Positions 9,915 to 21,667 are shown, counted from the stretch's first letter. The stretch: DNA of 64,000 nt from Candidatus Endolissoclinum faulkneri L2 (GCF_000319385.1 NC_019566.1:475015-539014); one strand, 5' to 3'. Notes: generated by a model not told the origin, from the sequence alone. Numbers and translations: made by a program.

Positions 9915-10559
9915 TCTAGTCTCCGAGTTTGTTGGTTTAGTCTACGACTACCCGAAGCATCAAAAAATAGCAAATTATCATTACATAACTTTCACATCCA
10001 AAAAAACAACTAACTTTAGCCAGTAATTCGACTTGAAATAGATTATAACGGTAGAAAAATTTAGGTTCAATAGATTTTAATACAACTGAATTTTGCTAGA
10101 TAAGTGAATATCTATTCACTTATCTAGCAAAATTCAGTACTCTAGCAAATAAATTTAAAGTTAGACTTGCCTTACTAGTATTTGTTTTGTATTAGGCTCT
10201 AATATACTGATTAAATCAGCTTAAGAATAATAAATTTATCGCATGATTAATAGTGACAGAACATATAATTTTATTTTAGCTTGTGGAATCAATAACGCAT
10301 TAACATAACTTAATTTTTATATACGTATAATAAACTATAGGATGTACTTAACACGGATTTAATCCGCTAGTAATTATGCATAACTTTTAATATAAAATAT
10401 TAAAAAGTTATATTTTATGCAGCTGCTAGCTATCATAAACCTTTTAGAGTTTAGTTAATTACGTTAATGCGGCATTCGCAAAACTATAGTACTATTATTC
10501 AGCTCTCTAGGAGAGCTTTGCTCCAATGTTAATTGATCGCGATCATCATGTAGGATGAT
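9915..10559. other. Divergent spacer between purE and ribA
   Basis: No gene seen. It holds a 26-bp perfect inverted repeat (10085-10138), a short hairpin (AGCTCTC at 10501-10507 with GAGAGCT at 10511-10517) and a 12-nt palindrome TGATCGCGATCA just before ribA. I looked for the conserved FMN riboswitch core upstream of ribA and did not find it. Confidence 0.55.
10085..10138. repeat. Perfect inverted repeat, 26-bp stem, 2-nt gap
   Basis: Arms 10085-10110 and 10113-10138 are exact reverse complements separated by TC. It lies between the divergent genes purE and ribA, 171 nt before the purE start, so it cannot be a terminator for either. Candidate roles are an operator or cruciform, or a relic terminator of a lost gene. 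Confidence 0.8.
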
Positions 10560-11726
10560 ATGCCTGCTGTTCGTAATTCATCTATTGAATCTAATAGTTC
10601 AGCTCGGCCTTTTGTGCGTGCAACAGGGCAAATCGCTGTCGACCGGGCTATTGCTGAATTACGGCGTGGTGGATTGGTGGCTATTCGTGCTAGCCGCGAT
10701 CTTGATCGTCTGGCGATAGCTGCTGGTAGTGAGATGGCTACACGTGAACTTATAAGCCAAATGTCGGCTATAGCAGGCTCCGAGCCACGAGTGGTATTGA
10801 CGCGCAATCGGGCGGTAGCAGTTCTTGGTTCGGGCACCGAAGCGCCAGCTGTATCAGTCGCTATGGCTCATGATCTGGATGTTGACTCTGTCTTGGATCT
10901 TGCAGATCCGACACGTCATGCTTGTATTCCATCTGGTCTTACAGCTTTGCCTGAAAGAGCTGATACGCCAGCAACTGCTGCAGTAAAGCTAGTAAAGTTA
11001 TCTCGCTTACTTCCCAGCGCATTAGTTGCTTCAGTACATGGCATTTCAGCCTCGACTATTACTGCTTGGGCTCGGGAATTGACACTGCTAGTAGTTGATG
11101 CTGTAGAGATTGAGCGTTTTGCTGAAACTAGTGCTCATAGGCTAATACGTGCAGCAACGGCAAAGGTACCAATGGCTGATGCTGAGCATTGTGAAGTGAT
11201 CGCTTTTCGTCCGATGGATGGTGGGACTGAGCATGTTGCGATTCGTATCGGAAATCAAGACAGCAATGTCAAACCGATCATGATACGTATTCATTCTGCT
11301 TGTTTAACCGGAGATTTATTAGGTAGCCTTCGTTGCGATTGCGGAGAGCAACTTCGTGGTGCTATTCGTGAAATAGCTGATAGTGGTGGAGGTGTTTTAC
11401 TGTATTTGTCTCAGGAAGGGCGAGATATTGGTTTGATTAATAAACTGCGAGCTTATACTTTGCAGGATCTTGGAGCTGATACGGTAGAAGCTAATACGAC
11501 ATTAGGCTTTGACGATGATGAAAGGGTGTATTTTCCGGCTGCTGAAATGTTGCGCCAACTTGGGATTAATAGAGTTCGTTTAATGACTAATAATCCTTCT
11601 AAAGTTAACCAACTCGCCGCTTGTGGAGTTAAGGTAGTAGAACGTGTACCTCACATTTTTGCTTCTAACAGCCATAACGAGCGTTATTTAGCAACCAAGG
11701 CCAAGCGTTCAGGACATTTATTGTAA
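10560..11726 (+). CDS. ribA: GTP cyclohydrolase II with degenerate RibB-like N-terminal domain
   Basis: This enzyme opens GTP in the first step of riboflavin synthesis. The C-terminal half (about 210-388) is a complete cyclohydrolase II. It has zinc ligands Cys248, Cys259 and Cys261 in HSACLTGDLLGSLRCDCG, the catalytic stretch SQEGRDIGLINKL, and LMTNNPSKV. The first 200 residues resemble a DHBP synthase fold (AIAELRRGGLVAIRASRD) but lack its acidic catalytic motif, so DHBP must come from elsewhere. Such fusions with an inactive N-domain are known in alphaproteobacteria. AGGA sits 5 nt before the ATG. The stop codon lies inside a terminator-like hairpin. Confidence 0.94.
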   Translation: MPAVRNSSIESNSSARPFVRATGQIAVDRAIAELRRGGLVAIRASRDLDRLAIAAGSEMATRELISQMSAIAGSEPRVVLTRNRAVAVLGSGTEAPAVSVAMAHDLDVDSVLDLADPTRHACIPSGLTALPERADTPATAAVKLVKLSRLLPSALVASVHGISASTITAWARELTLLVVDAVEIERFAETSAHRLIRAATAKVPMADAEHCEVIAFRPMDGGTEHVAIRIGNQDSNVKPIMIRIHSACLTGDLLGSLRCDCGEQLRGAIREIADSGGGVLLYLSQEGRDIGLINKLRAYTLQDLGADTVEANTTLGFDDDERVYFPAAEMLRQLGINRVRLMTNNPSKVNQLAACGVKVVERVPHIFASNSHNERYLATKAKRSGHLL

Positions 11727-11747
11727 ATGTCTATTTACAATAAATGT
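11714..11747 (+). terminator. ribA terminator hairpin overlapping the stop codon
   Basis: A 15-bp perfect stem (11714-11728 with 11733-11747, loop GTCT) includes the last codons and the TAA of ribA. It is followed within 10 nt by TTTTTT. Position and shape suit a Rho-independent terminator. Confidence 0.6.
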
Positions 11748-12978
11748 TAATTTAGTTTTTTGTATTGATTTGATGATCAAATCATTTTACTTCATTATCT
11801 AAGTACCTTAATGGAAATTATCGGTGCTTGGTATTTAATTTAACTTTTAAATAAATTTTTAGTGAGATTAATGCTTGTGTTGAAAATTTTTCAATTATGG
11901 TATAGAAAATGCTGCTTAATTATGCGTTAATGGAATAATAATTGCTTGCTAGGCATTGCTTTTATTTTTAAAAAGATAGCTTATGTAATTTTATTATATA
12001 ATGGTTGTATTTCTCATCCAATATTCTACCAGCATAACATTAGTCAACAGCTTTATTATTGATGGTATAACAACCGAAATAGCTCTAAAGCATACGGATA
12101 ATTACTCGATTGTGTTAATTTTAATGTTTTTGAATATAATATAAATAAATGTTTTGTATTATCCATTTTATGGATGTCATTTAATATATTTATCTACAAC
12201 TGACAGTTGTTAATATAATTATACTGACTTATTATTACATAGATTATTCATCAATGCAACATATTTTATTACTAGTAATAACATGGTATAGTATGTTTTT
12301 CTTACTTAAATTAAGTATAATAATTATTATCTCAATTAGGATAAACAATATATAATATATCTAATTATATATTGTTTATCCATTATAATTAGCTGACTTT
12401 TATCTAACTAGTACTTGCAATAATTAACAGATCGCTAATTTATTAATCTTTTAATTATCTCCACTAGCCTTTATATAATTGATTTATCTATCGTATTTTT
12501 TTTGTTATTACTCACGCGAATGCAAACAACATTATGCATAACTTAAATTTTTTGTTGTCAAGCTAATAGCGCATTGAACTTATACTGCTTGCTTGATACA
12601 CCATTACAATCAAAGTGTTTGTGTCAATAAATATTAAATGTCAATTATACAATATTGCTTTCTACTCTTAATCATTTATTGAGTATTAATTTTTAATTTT
12701 GCAATGTTTTACTCCTTACTTGAAATTTTACCATTCAAATGTTGCACAAACTTACTGCAAAATTTATACAATAAACCTAAATGCTGTTTAGGTTTAGAAA
12801 AAACGATAAAATAAGAAAGTTCTTTATCCTAAAAGCAATAAACAAATTACTACTTTACTTTTTCTTACACTAATTTTAATGCAGAAAACTAAGAAAATAT
12901 ACCACTGTAATGGCTAAGTTGATTTAGTCATTTAATTACAAATAATGTAACTTTAATTGCAGAGAACATTATTGACAA
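11748..12978. other. 1.2-kb AT-rich spacer after ribA
   Basis: No gene recognised. It contains an 18-bp perfect inverted repeat (12339-12356 with 12364-12381) and a 10-bp hairpin (TAAACCTAAA at 12772-12781 with 12787-12796). All frames are broken by frequent stops. Confidence 0.55.
12339..12381. repeat. Perfect inverted repeat, 18-bp stem, 7-nt loop
   Basis: Arms 12339-12356 and 12364-12381 are exact reverse complements. It lies alone in the middle of the ribA downstream spacer, about 600 nt from any gene. It may mark the 3' end of a deleted gene. Confidence 0.65.
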
Positions 12979-13329
12979 ATGAATGAAAAAATAGTCGCTT
13001 CTTTGTTGCGTGTAGTACTTAAAGATTTAGCACGATCTAAAAGTATAATTACATACGCGAATCTTGCTCGTTCTGCTAAAGTTCCTGGGCCATATTTTAT
13101 TCACAAAACCTGTATAGCACTGGAGCTAATAATAGAACAGGATGTCGCGAAAAATCGACCGCTGCTTGCAGCTATCGTTATTTCTAAAACTCGTAACGAA
13201 TTGCCTGCACCAGGATTTTTTCAACATTTAACCAAGCTAGGTGTCTATTGTGGTCCAGAACAGGGCAAGGAAGCAGCGATATTTCATGCATGTGAATTAA
13301 AAAAGGTCTGGGACTTCTATTGTGATTGA
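12979..13329 (+). CDS. Small conserved-looking hypothetical protein (116 aa)
   Basis: I do not recognise a named family. The sequence looks like a real protein: mixed codon use, good amphipathic pattern, and motif-like stretches ITYANLARSAKVPGP, NRPLLAAIVISKTRNELPAPGFF and LGVYCGPEQGKEA. This pattern (helical N-part with a 'YxxLA' element, then RPLLAAhVhS...PAPGFF) resembles short uncharacterised alphaproteobacterial proteins. No membrane segment or signal peptide. Start at the ATG 12979; a second ATG is one codon on. It stands alone, with 1.2 kb before and 1 kb after. The PGFF ending also resembles proteins adjacent to restriction or replication genes, but nothing here supports a role. Confidence 0.7.
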   Translation: MNEKIVASLLRVVLKDLARSKSIITYANLARSAKVPGPYFIHKTCIALELIIEQDVAKNRPLLAAIVISKTRNELPAPGFFQHLTKLGVYCGPEQGKEAAIFHACELKKVWDFYCD

Positions 13330-14295
13330 ATGTGCAATAATAAATTTTTTCTTTCGATTATTTTAAAAGTTTTTACTTATTAAATAAAGTGTATATAATT
13401 GTATTATCTATTATATTTATCGTATTCTGCATTCAAGATTGAATTCCCAATACTTCTCTTGAAGTATATTATTAGGCAATAGCACTTGCTGTGCTGCATT
13501 GAAGTTAAATAGGATAATATTCTTATTAAACATATTGCTTTATGCGGCAGTATAAACGGAGAATAAGATTATCACTATCGATACTACTTGATAAATGTTA
13601 AAGATTTGTTCATTTATTTTGACATTAAATCAAATTTTTTGCTTAATCTTTGTTTGTAACAATCTATCTTAGTAAATAATAAATAACAATATGATTTATT
13701 GTTTTAAAAAGTAAAAAATTTGATCTTTCCTCGACGAATATTACAATCGATCAGTTAATGTTTAATATTATACTTATTACTGACTTTCAAGGTTTTAGTC
13801 ATAATATTCGTAAATCATTTTGATTGAAGTATTTTAATCATAGTATTAGTTTACAATTTCGCATAAAATTTTTTTTATAGACTAAGTTATGTATCTTACA
13901 ATTAACTTTTTTAAGTGATTAATCACACCTACGATAAAATATTATTTTATTTCTATCCACTAAGCATTTTTAACTTATGTTAATCATAGGCGTTAACTTG
14001 CTAAAAGTTGGTATTTTTCTGACATAGCAGATAAACAAAAGCAATACTTTTTAAAATATTTTAACTAATCTAATAATAATTCAATTTTTGGATAAAAATA
14101 ATAGAATAATAAATTATAGCAAAAACTCAGATTTAAAATATTGCTTATTGTACAATAACTAACATTATTAGTACTAATATAACCAAAAATTAATTTTTAC
14201 TTAATTTTATTAAAGGCTAAATATTTTTCTACTAGCATCTAACAAAAGTCTTATGATAAAATCATGCTCTGAAGTTAAATATGAGATAACACTAC
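13330..14295. other. Convergent AT-rich spacer
   Basis: Nothing gene-like is seen. It holds a 7-bp hairpin (ATACTTC...GAAGTAT near 13450-13468) 120 nt after the preceding gene. Confidence 0.5.
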
Positions 14296-15264
14296 TTACT
14301 TCATAAGTATGTTAGTAATCTCGCGTAGTTGTGTTCTGGCACGCAAAAGATAAAATCCCTGCACCGCTAGATGATTCGGAAGGTATATACCGTTTGGCCT
14401 ATTATTCATTACTACTAGTGGCTGCAGGAGGGCTGCTTGATTAAACGATTTCATCATTTGCTCCCAGGCAGGTAGTAATTGTTTATCATGAATTACTTTA
14501 TTAAAGTCTTTCTCAAGCTCATGCAATAATATATAATATCCGTATAGTTTTCCTTTAATTCCGTAGAATATATCGTCGACTTTTGTATCTATCAATAATG
14601 GATGCGAATTAGTTAGATATTTATCCGTTGTAGCCGAGGCTGAGCCTAAGTCTGCAGCTATTCTATCTAAGGTGGATATTAAGTTGTCTGAACGTTCTTC
14701 AAAAATGGCTTTACTGTTTGCAAGTCGAGAATTGTATGATTTTAGAGCTTTAGATGCTGCGCGATATTGAGTTTCCGATGATGGTGTTGGTAAAAACGAA
14801 GTAGAGAGATCAAAAATCCATACGTTACCTGGATATTTTAGCAGGCCAGCAGCTTTATCGAGATCAGAATCTACTTCTGATGAGCCTCGAGTACGGCCGA
14901 TTTGATCAGCCATTTCTATAGTAAAGCGAGATAGCGCATAAAGAATGCCTTGTTGATAGTTTAACATATTATCAAGAAGGGCTGAAGGGTAGAAAAACGG
15001 GTCATTGGGCGTCCAGAAATGAGTATCAACTTCACGATCAATTAGTGCAGCAGTTGCGCTCACAGCGTAGCTGCCACCTTCTGGTGGTTTGATGGCTCTA
15101 AATTTAAGATCATCTTCGATATTATTTATTATATAAGCGCCTAATAAGTAGTATAGCAAGATCAAAATAAATATACTAATTATATAATTGCTACTAAGCT
15201 TAATAAGGCTAGTAACTGCTGCTGTACGGCATTTTTGAGTAAAATATTCACCATTTATTATCAT
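14296..15264 (-). CDS. DUF2333-like membrane-anchored protein
   Basis: The 322-residue protein has one N-terminal transmembrane helix (about 27-47) and a mostly helical soluble part facing the periplasm. The stretch HFWTPNDPFFYPSALLDNM (about residues 77-95), followed by YQQGI, is the hallmark I associate with the DUF2333 family of uncharacterised proteobacterial proteins. Function is unknown. It is a single gene with about 1 kb of empty DNA on one side and 1.7 kb on the other. Retention in a shrinking genome hints at an envelope role, but that is inference. The ATG at 15264 lacks a strong Shine-Dalgarno. Confidence 0.75.
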   Translation of the reverse strand: MIINGEYFTQKCRTAAVTSLIKLSSNYIISIFILILLYYLLGAYIINNIEDDLKFRAIKPPEGGSYAVSATAALIDREVDTHFWTPNDPFFYPSALLDNMLNYQQGILYALSRFTIEMADQIGRTRGSSEVDSDLDKAAGLLKYPGNVWIFDLSTSFLPTPSSETQYRAASKALKSYNSRLANSKAIFEERSDNLISTLDRIAADLGSASATTDKYLTNSHPLLIDTKVDDIFYGIKGKLYGYYILLHELEKDFNKVIHDKQLLPAWEQMMKSFNQAALLQPLVVMNNRPNGIYLPNHLAVQGFYLLRARTQLREITNILMK

Positions 15265-16995
15265 TTTTATTTGCCTGAATATAATTATTCTGGTGAGAAT
15301 ACTATAAATTTATAACATATTATCCAATAATTTTCTTAATTTATTATAACGCTTATCATATAAGCTTTTTTAAGGAGAATAAGTATCTTGAAACATTTCC
15401 AATAGCTAAATATTTGCTATTCGGCTATTGTTTAAAAAACGATTTATTTAACATGCTTTATAATATTTTATTCTAATTGCATCATCATTTAATTTAAGTC
15501 GCCTAGAGAAGATTTTTAGTATTTTGCCTTAGTTATGTAATACTTAATGACTTTTAGTCGTAAGTAAAAAAAAATTATCTGAATTACAGGTATACACTGC
15601 GGTATTTATTTTAAATTAGTATAGTAAAATTATACAAGTTAAATTTTTGCTGTTAACTATATCATATGTACAATAAATACTTAATAAAAATTAATATTTG
15701 TAATTAGCTGAAATTTCATTCTTATTGCTTTATTTTTTAGACATTAGATTTAATTTATTTTACTCATTTAACAAATTAATTGAGCTTAACATTATAAGAT
15801 AAATGGTAAGTAAGTTATTTTTAGCAAATGATTTCACAAAATTTTGAATTATATTTCGTTAATTGTACTTAAAGCATTTATTTTTTATAGCAAATAAATT
15901 TCTTGTATATAAAACATTCTAAAGTATTAACCATTTAGTTCTCTAATCTAAAGAATTAAAATAAAAAGTTTTATTGTTATAAAATTCACTAAAATATTAA
16001 ATATTTGATGTAATTTTTTATGGCCATGTGTTAATATTTTAATTAATTTAACTAATGGCTAATAGCTGATTGATTTCTTTTTTTTCTTGAAAATTAACAA
16101 AGTGTGTGCGTGTAGTTATTAATATAATAAAAAATTTTGCTATTAACCTGGAATTGAGGCAATAGCATAGTTGCTATGTTTTAATCAAAATTATTTGAGG
16201 TATTAAATTTATGGATAATTGTTCAATATGAAATTAGTAGCTGTGTCGGTTTGTAAATCGATATTAAGATCTTTTATTTACTTATAATATTTGAATAAGA
16301 TAGCCTGATATTAGTAGCATCATAGTAATTTTATTATAATTGGTATGTTGGGATAATCACTTATAGCATTATCAACTTTAAATTATAGTTTATAGATTGT
16401 TACAATCTCAGATGAAATTAATCTATGTTTGTGCTTAACAGCGTGGATCTTTTTTTTTTAAAAAATTTATAGCATGAATTAACATCATTTAATTTTTATT
16501 CAACAAATTTACACAACAACAAGCACTTTATAATTTAGCATTTAATAGGTTGATTTGCTTAATATTATAAGCAGTCATATTATTAATATAATAAACGCAT
16601 CTATAATAAAAACAAGTTATAGTTTTGTTAATCATGGTTGACTGAGTAGTAATTACGTAATAAATCTGATTTATTTATCAGATTAAATTTATCACTAAGA
16701 GCTAGTTAATAGATCTTAATTAAAATATTATTGCAACATATTGGCGAATGATATTAGTTATTATTTAGTGCTGAATAATTATACTTTTATTATTAGCAAG
16801 CTATTTGTTAACAGGAGAATATCTTTACGTAAGATTGCTTAGCATTTCTGCTGTGTATATTGTTGAGTGATGTTTATTTTTAATGATATAATTTTTAAGA
16901 AAAGTTCTAAATATTGATAAGTCACAATGAAAATTATAGTTAATAAGCAAAAAGTTTAATGAATTATTTAATTAAGCGTGCTAAAATCTAATAAT
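15265..16995. other. 1.7-kb AT-rich spacer before tRNA-Val
   Basis: No open frame of useful length and no recognisable RNA. There is a small hairpin AATCTGAT...ATCAGATT near 16663-16684. This looks like decayed former coding or non-coding DNA. Confidence 0.5.
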
Positions 16996-17070
16996 GGGTG
17001 CGTAGCTCAGTGGTAGAGCGCTACGTTGACATCGTAGAGGTCGCTGGTTCGAACCCAGTCGTGCCCACCA
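16996..17070 (+). tRNA. tRNA-Val (anticodon GAC)
   Basis: A full cloverleaf can be drawn. The acceptor GGGTGCG pairs with CGTGCCC (two G-U pairs). The D arm is GCTC/GAGC, the anticodon stem CTACG/CGTAG carries loop TTGACAT with anticodon GAC at 17028-17030, and the T arm is CTGG/CCAG with loop TTCGAAC. CCA is encoded. It decodes GUC/GUU. Confidence 0.96.
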
Positions 17071-18070
17071 TTAATATTTTCAAAACTAAGTAAAATCGAC
17101 TTGTTATCTGCGATAAGCATTATCGTTAATTTTCAGTATGTAATTATTGTATATTTTTATCAATTGATTTAACTTATACTTAAGAAATAATTTGATCCAA
17201 ATACATAATTTTATTATCTATGACTCTGTCTGTACAGTGATATAATTGTAAAAATTAATGATATGTAAAAATGCTAATATAGCGAAGTATCGAGCTTTAT
17301 TGTTTGGTTTATATTCTGCTTTTTACACATTCCTGTAGTGTTGTTTATAATATAACTAATTAATAGTTAGACGATTATTGTATTGGTTGATATTGAAATA
17401 TTCACTCCCTGCATTAGGCAAAAACTAAAATAGATATCTTAAACCATTGTTAGAAAGGCAAAGAATAAATACTATCCGTGTTATATTGCTAAATTGCATT
17501 TTTGTTGAATAAACTTATTATATCAAAAATAATACTGCTTCTGTAGTGAAGCATGCACTTAACCTAGCATGGTGTTGAGTTGTTGTTAATCAAGTATTAC
17601 TTAACTAGTTAGTATTTTATTCAGGTGAACTGGTATTAAGGAAAGGATAGCTAATGCTTAAGAGTATATCTCTTAATAAGAGTTTAATAACTTACCTTGT
17701 TATTTAATCAAAAAAAATTTTTTGATATTTATTGTGTTATGAAAAGTTATTTAAATGTTAAGTAAGTTATTATTCTTAATAAAAATCTTGTTTTTTTCTT
17801 TATTAAATATCTGAAGTTGGGTTAAAATGTCTTTAAAATTTATAGTATTCTTAATGAATTAAGTGAAAAGATTTGCTTTTTGTTAAAAATTATAAAATAA
17901 TAGCTTTGCTACAAAATGCAATTAAATATTTTGTTGTTTGTCAAGTAGAGGGGAAGTAATTTTCTATATGGCTAGACTAGTGATTAAGAAAGAAGAAAAT
18001 TGATTGTCTGCATGGATTGATTGTGAAAATAGTAGCATATATGTTTATTTGCTTATGTACCTGTTCTTCT
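17071..18070. other. AT-rich spacer between two tRNA genes
   Basis: I see no gene. A 7-bp hairpin (TTAAGAG 17658-17664 with CTCTTAA 17670-17676) and a short A/T palindrome near 17709 are the only structures. Confidence 0.5.
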
Positions 18071-18143
18071 GACCCCTTCGTCTAGAGGCCTAGGACACTG
18101 CCCTTTCACGGCGGCAACACGGGTTCGAATCCCGTAGGGGTCA
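18071..18143 (+). tRNA. tRNA-Glu (anticodon UUC)
   Basis: The cloverleaf is complete. The acceptor GACCCCT pairs with AGGGGTC, the anticodon stem CTGCC/GGCGG carries loop CTTTCAC with anticodon TTC at 18105-18107, and the T arm is CGGG/CCCG with loop TTCGAAT. The discriminator A at 18143 is followed by ATA, so CCA is not encoded and must be added by tRNA nucleotidyltransferase. The sequence matches tRNA-Glu. Confidence 0.96.
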
Positions 18144-19044
18144 ATAACTTCGAGTCCAAGGCAGATGATCAATAATTGGTTAGTGGCTCTTTGAAGTTGA
18201 ATATTTTATTATAGTATGATTATTATTTTTGTTAATGATAATCAAAACATTAAGTTAGCTAAATAGACAGCAAGAAAAAGATTTATAATTATCGCTATGC
18301 TTAGCGTGGATTGAATTTAACTGCGCTATCTAGCTATGGTATAATGTTTTTCTGTTATATATCAGGTAAATATTTTGCTGATTACATACAAAATATTTAA
18401 TCAATTCATATCTTGTTTCTTACAAGCAGTTTAATTAATTGATGATCTATCTGAGATAGTAAAGTAAGCGTTCGATAAGCAAATTTTATTCCTGCTGATA
18501 TTGAGATCTAAGATATTAGCTTAGCGATATTTTTATGGTCTGGTAAGTAGAATGTAATACTTAAATCGGTCATTACTCAAGTAGGAAGAGAATTTTTTTT
18601 GCAGCTTGGCTGATCAATCTTTCTTCTAGAGCTAAACTTATTTGTGGTATTAACATTAACATCATATGCTAAAGGTTTTATTGAAAATAAAATCAAATAA
18701 TTTATGATTAAAAATCAATTTATTATATTTACAATTTAATATCGTAATAAATCTTAATTATCAATAGGTATTTTGCTTTTTCTATTTCCGTGAAATAATT
18801 ACTGGTAAAAGTTTTTAAATGAAATAAAATTAAGAATATAAATTAATATTTTACAGATGTAGTGTAGTTTATAGTTAGTTTTATGTGGAAGTTTGGTTTT
18901 TGACGATGAAGATGCTGATGATGTATTCTGCTAGAATTTACGACTAGGATTAAACATATTAGAGAGAGATAATAATAATTAAAAAATTAATGTATTGTAT
19001 TTTATATTGGCAACGTCTTATAAATAGACTAACGGGCATATGTA
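18144..19044. other. Spacer between tRNA-Glu and pdxH
   Basis: No supported gene. Around 18555-18660 and 18895-18960 the base composition is less AT-skewed and short gene-like stretches appear, perhaps relics, but I cannot assign them. Confidence 0.45.
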
Positions 19045-19662
19045 ATGAGACTAGAAACTGCCGTTTTTGAACCGCAAACTGATAGTCCATTCGAGCAATT
19101 TCGAATTTGGTTGGCAGAGGCAGAGGCCAGCGAGGTTGAAGATGATGTTAATGTTATGACGCTAGCTACTGCTGATTCCAGCGGCCGACCATCAGCTAGG
19201 ATTGTCCTTATGAAGAAGTATAACGAAAATGGTATTGTTTTTTATACTAATACAAAAAGCCAAAAAGGTTTGGAGCTTGCGATGAATCCATTTGGCGCTT
19301 TGTTATTTTATTGGAGATCAATTCGTAGTCAAGTTCGTTTTGATGGGCCAGTTGTCCCGGTGAGTACCGATGAGGCTGATGAGTATTACGCAACTCGTCC
19401 TCGAAATAGTAAAATAGCCGCTTGGGCTTCTAAACAGTCTCTTCCGCTGTCTAATCGTGGTACTTTAATGCAAGCTTTTGATTACTTTGATAACAAATAT
19501 TCTAACGCATTAGTACCTCGTCCTCCATACTGGTCAGGATATCGTTTGTCACCAAGACGTGTTGAGTTCTGGCGAGATAAACAGTTTCGCTTGCATGATC
19601 GCTTTGTCTTTGCGCGCAAAGCAGAAAGCTTCCCTTGGAAGCTACAGCGCTTATTTCCTTGA
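19045..19662 (+). CDS. pdxH: Pyridoxamine/pyridoxine 5'-phosphate oxidase
   Basis: PdxH is an FMN-dependent oxidase that makes pyridoxal 5'-phosphate, the cofactor of ArgD among others. The 205-residue product has the typical N-terminal helix (DSPFEQFRIWLAEAEA), the FMN-binding strand region RPSARIVLMKKY, FYTNTKSQKGLEL, and the C-terminal substrate/FMN signature YWSGYRLSPRRVEFW, followed by RLHDRF. Length fits the family (about 200-220). Single gene in AT-rich surroundings; no clear terminator follows. Confidence 0.95.
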   Translation: MRLETAVFEPQTDSPFEQFRIWLAEAEASEVEDDVNVMTLATADSSGRPSARIVLMKKYNENGIVFYTNTKSQKGLELAMNPFGALLFYWRSIRSQVRFDGPVVPVSTDEADEYYATRPRNSKIAAWASKQSLPLSNRGTLMQAFDYFDNKYSNALVPRPPYWSGYRLSPRRVEFWRDKQFRLHDRFVFARKAESFPWKLQRLFP

Positions 19663-21667
19663 TGCCATAATAACTAGGAATTGCTTTAGAGTAGATTAAG
19701 GTTAATTTAAATAGCTTTGATTATAGTTAATTTGTGGTATCCAATATATGTCCTTAATTTTAAATTGATCTTGTGTTCACTATAATTTTTATAAATACAT
19801 TTGAGTATATATTCATTCTACTGAGCCTTTAAGTTTATCTTTGATGTTATCATTCGTATCAAATTTAGATCATTGCTCAAGCCTGGTTTTTGTACATGTA
19901 TTACGTAACGTTGTATTAAATTATGTTTAATAAGTTATTTGTAATAATTTAAAATTTAGATAGTTTGTGTTAAGACTGTGGTGATATCGAAATCCTTAGA
20001 AGAACGCACCAAATTAGCATTTTGCCTGATGTATTAGAGTATAATTTGAAATTAATAAAAGTGATGGATTTGCTTTTTTAAACTCTTGATCTTATCAAAC
20101 TTATTTTTTTACAATCTTAAATGGATTATTAAAACTTAATGCTTAATTCCTAAATATATTCCACAATATAATTAAAGTTTTTTGCATGAAGGAAATGGCT
20201 TTTTATTATAGATGCAGGTAGATGCCTTATTTTTCGCATCTATTTGGATAATTTATGAACATTGATATCGCATGTGTTTAAATTAAATTGAATTAATTGG
20301 GATCTTTAGCCAGATAAAATCGTTGGTGCTATTTATAATTAGTGTTTTTAACTAATGGGAAGATTTTAAAGCTATTCTCTACTTCTGCATCAATAGATTT
20401 TCTCTTTTGCTATGAATTGTATTACATTATTACTTAATAATTTAATCTAAATTTACGCAAAGTGCTTTTTGCTGTATTGTATTTTTATTGCTTTTTTAAC
20501 ATTAAAATAAAGAGAACAATCCAATAAAAATATTTGCGCTGGGTAAATTACTAAAGGAAAAAGAAAACCCGTGTATGCAATACTTTGTTATTGAATACAC
20601 TTATTAGTTGTCATACTTTTTAAAAAGTATCATCTATAATATTTTTAATGCTAAAAGTATGCAAGTATGATACTTCTCAGATCTTAATTAGATTTTAGTT
20701 TTATTTACGCTCTTATTGAGCGGGATTATTTTTTTAAATCGATATAAAAAATGGATTTGGTTGATTTTGTGATATAGTAAAATCCAAATAAATTAATTCT
20801 GTAATTAGGTGAGTAAATTATATTTTTACAATTTGTTGTTACAGATTAATAGTTATAATTTCGTGAATTATTTTTGTCTAACGGTTGACAATAATCAATT
20901 ATTTTCTGTTTTAATTTCATAATCAACTATCGAACAGATTAATTATAATCTTGATATTTGTATATAAAATGATAATAATCTTCTTGGTGCTGCCAATAGT
21001 GCTCGGAGCATTTAATTATAATATATCGCCTTTAAACTAGATAGATATTTTCGTAAAAATTTTTGTTTTAAGATTCAGTAATCAAGATACGATGATTAAA
21101 ATTGACTTTTATTGGTTGATCTTATAAAACTAAACCTTAATAGTTTAAAATATTAAAATTAGTATGATTTCCTTTATTTAAGAGAATTTTTTTAAAAAAT
21201 TTTAACTAATTATTTGTTAATGATCTTAAATAGGTTAATTTATTAAAATCTTGCTAAATTTGATAAATATTAATCGATCTCAATCTTTGTTTGTGCTATT
21301 GATTTCTAGTATAGTTTTCTACTATAGTGTAGAAAATACTCATGAAAATTATACTAGTTATTGCGCGAAATCACCTATAAGAAATTCATGTTTTGCACAC
21401 GAACCTACAAGCTGCTTAGTTGTTAAAAAAATTATCTTTTAAAGATATAATCCATAAAAACGCTTTTAATCGGGGATTTACACACTTAGATTTAGCTAGA
21501 TGATTTTGGTTTTAATCTAATAAGTATCTCAATATACTAGGAGTGCTAAATATAAAAATTAAGTAGATCAAGTTGATGAGCTTAATATGTTTATTGAGTA
21601 TAGCATTTTTCACAAAATTGACTGGGTTAGCTCATATTTATGAAAAAAAAATGAGGTGTTGAGTGTT
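19663..21667. other. 2-kb AT-rich spacer before argD
   Basis: No convincing gene. A minus-strand 22-codon frame starts with ATG at 21011 and begins MLRALLAAPRRLLSF; a 63-codon hydrophobic plus-strand frame at 21251-21442 has random-looking composition. An 18-nt A/T palindrome (ATACTTTTT/AAAAAGTAT) lies near 20613-20630. I treat these as noise or relics. Confidence 0.45.

Noticed and set aside
9915-10559. FMN riboswitch upstream of ribA
   Set aside because: None of the conserved core segments is present; only a short hairpin and a 12-nt palindrome are seen.
21251-21442. 63-codon hydrophobic frame before argD
   Set aside because: Starts with TTG without ribosome binding site and has random-like composition rich in Ile, Asn and Ser.
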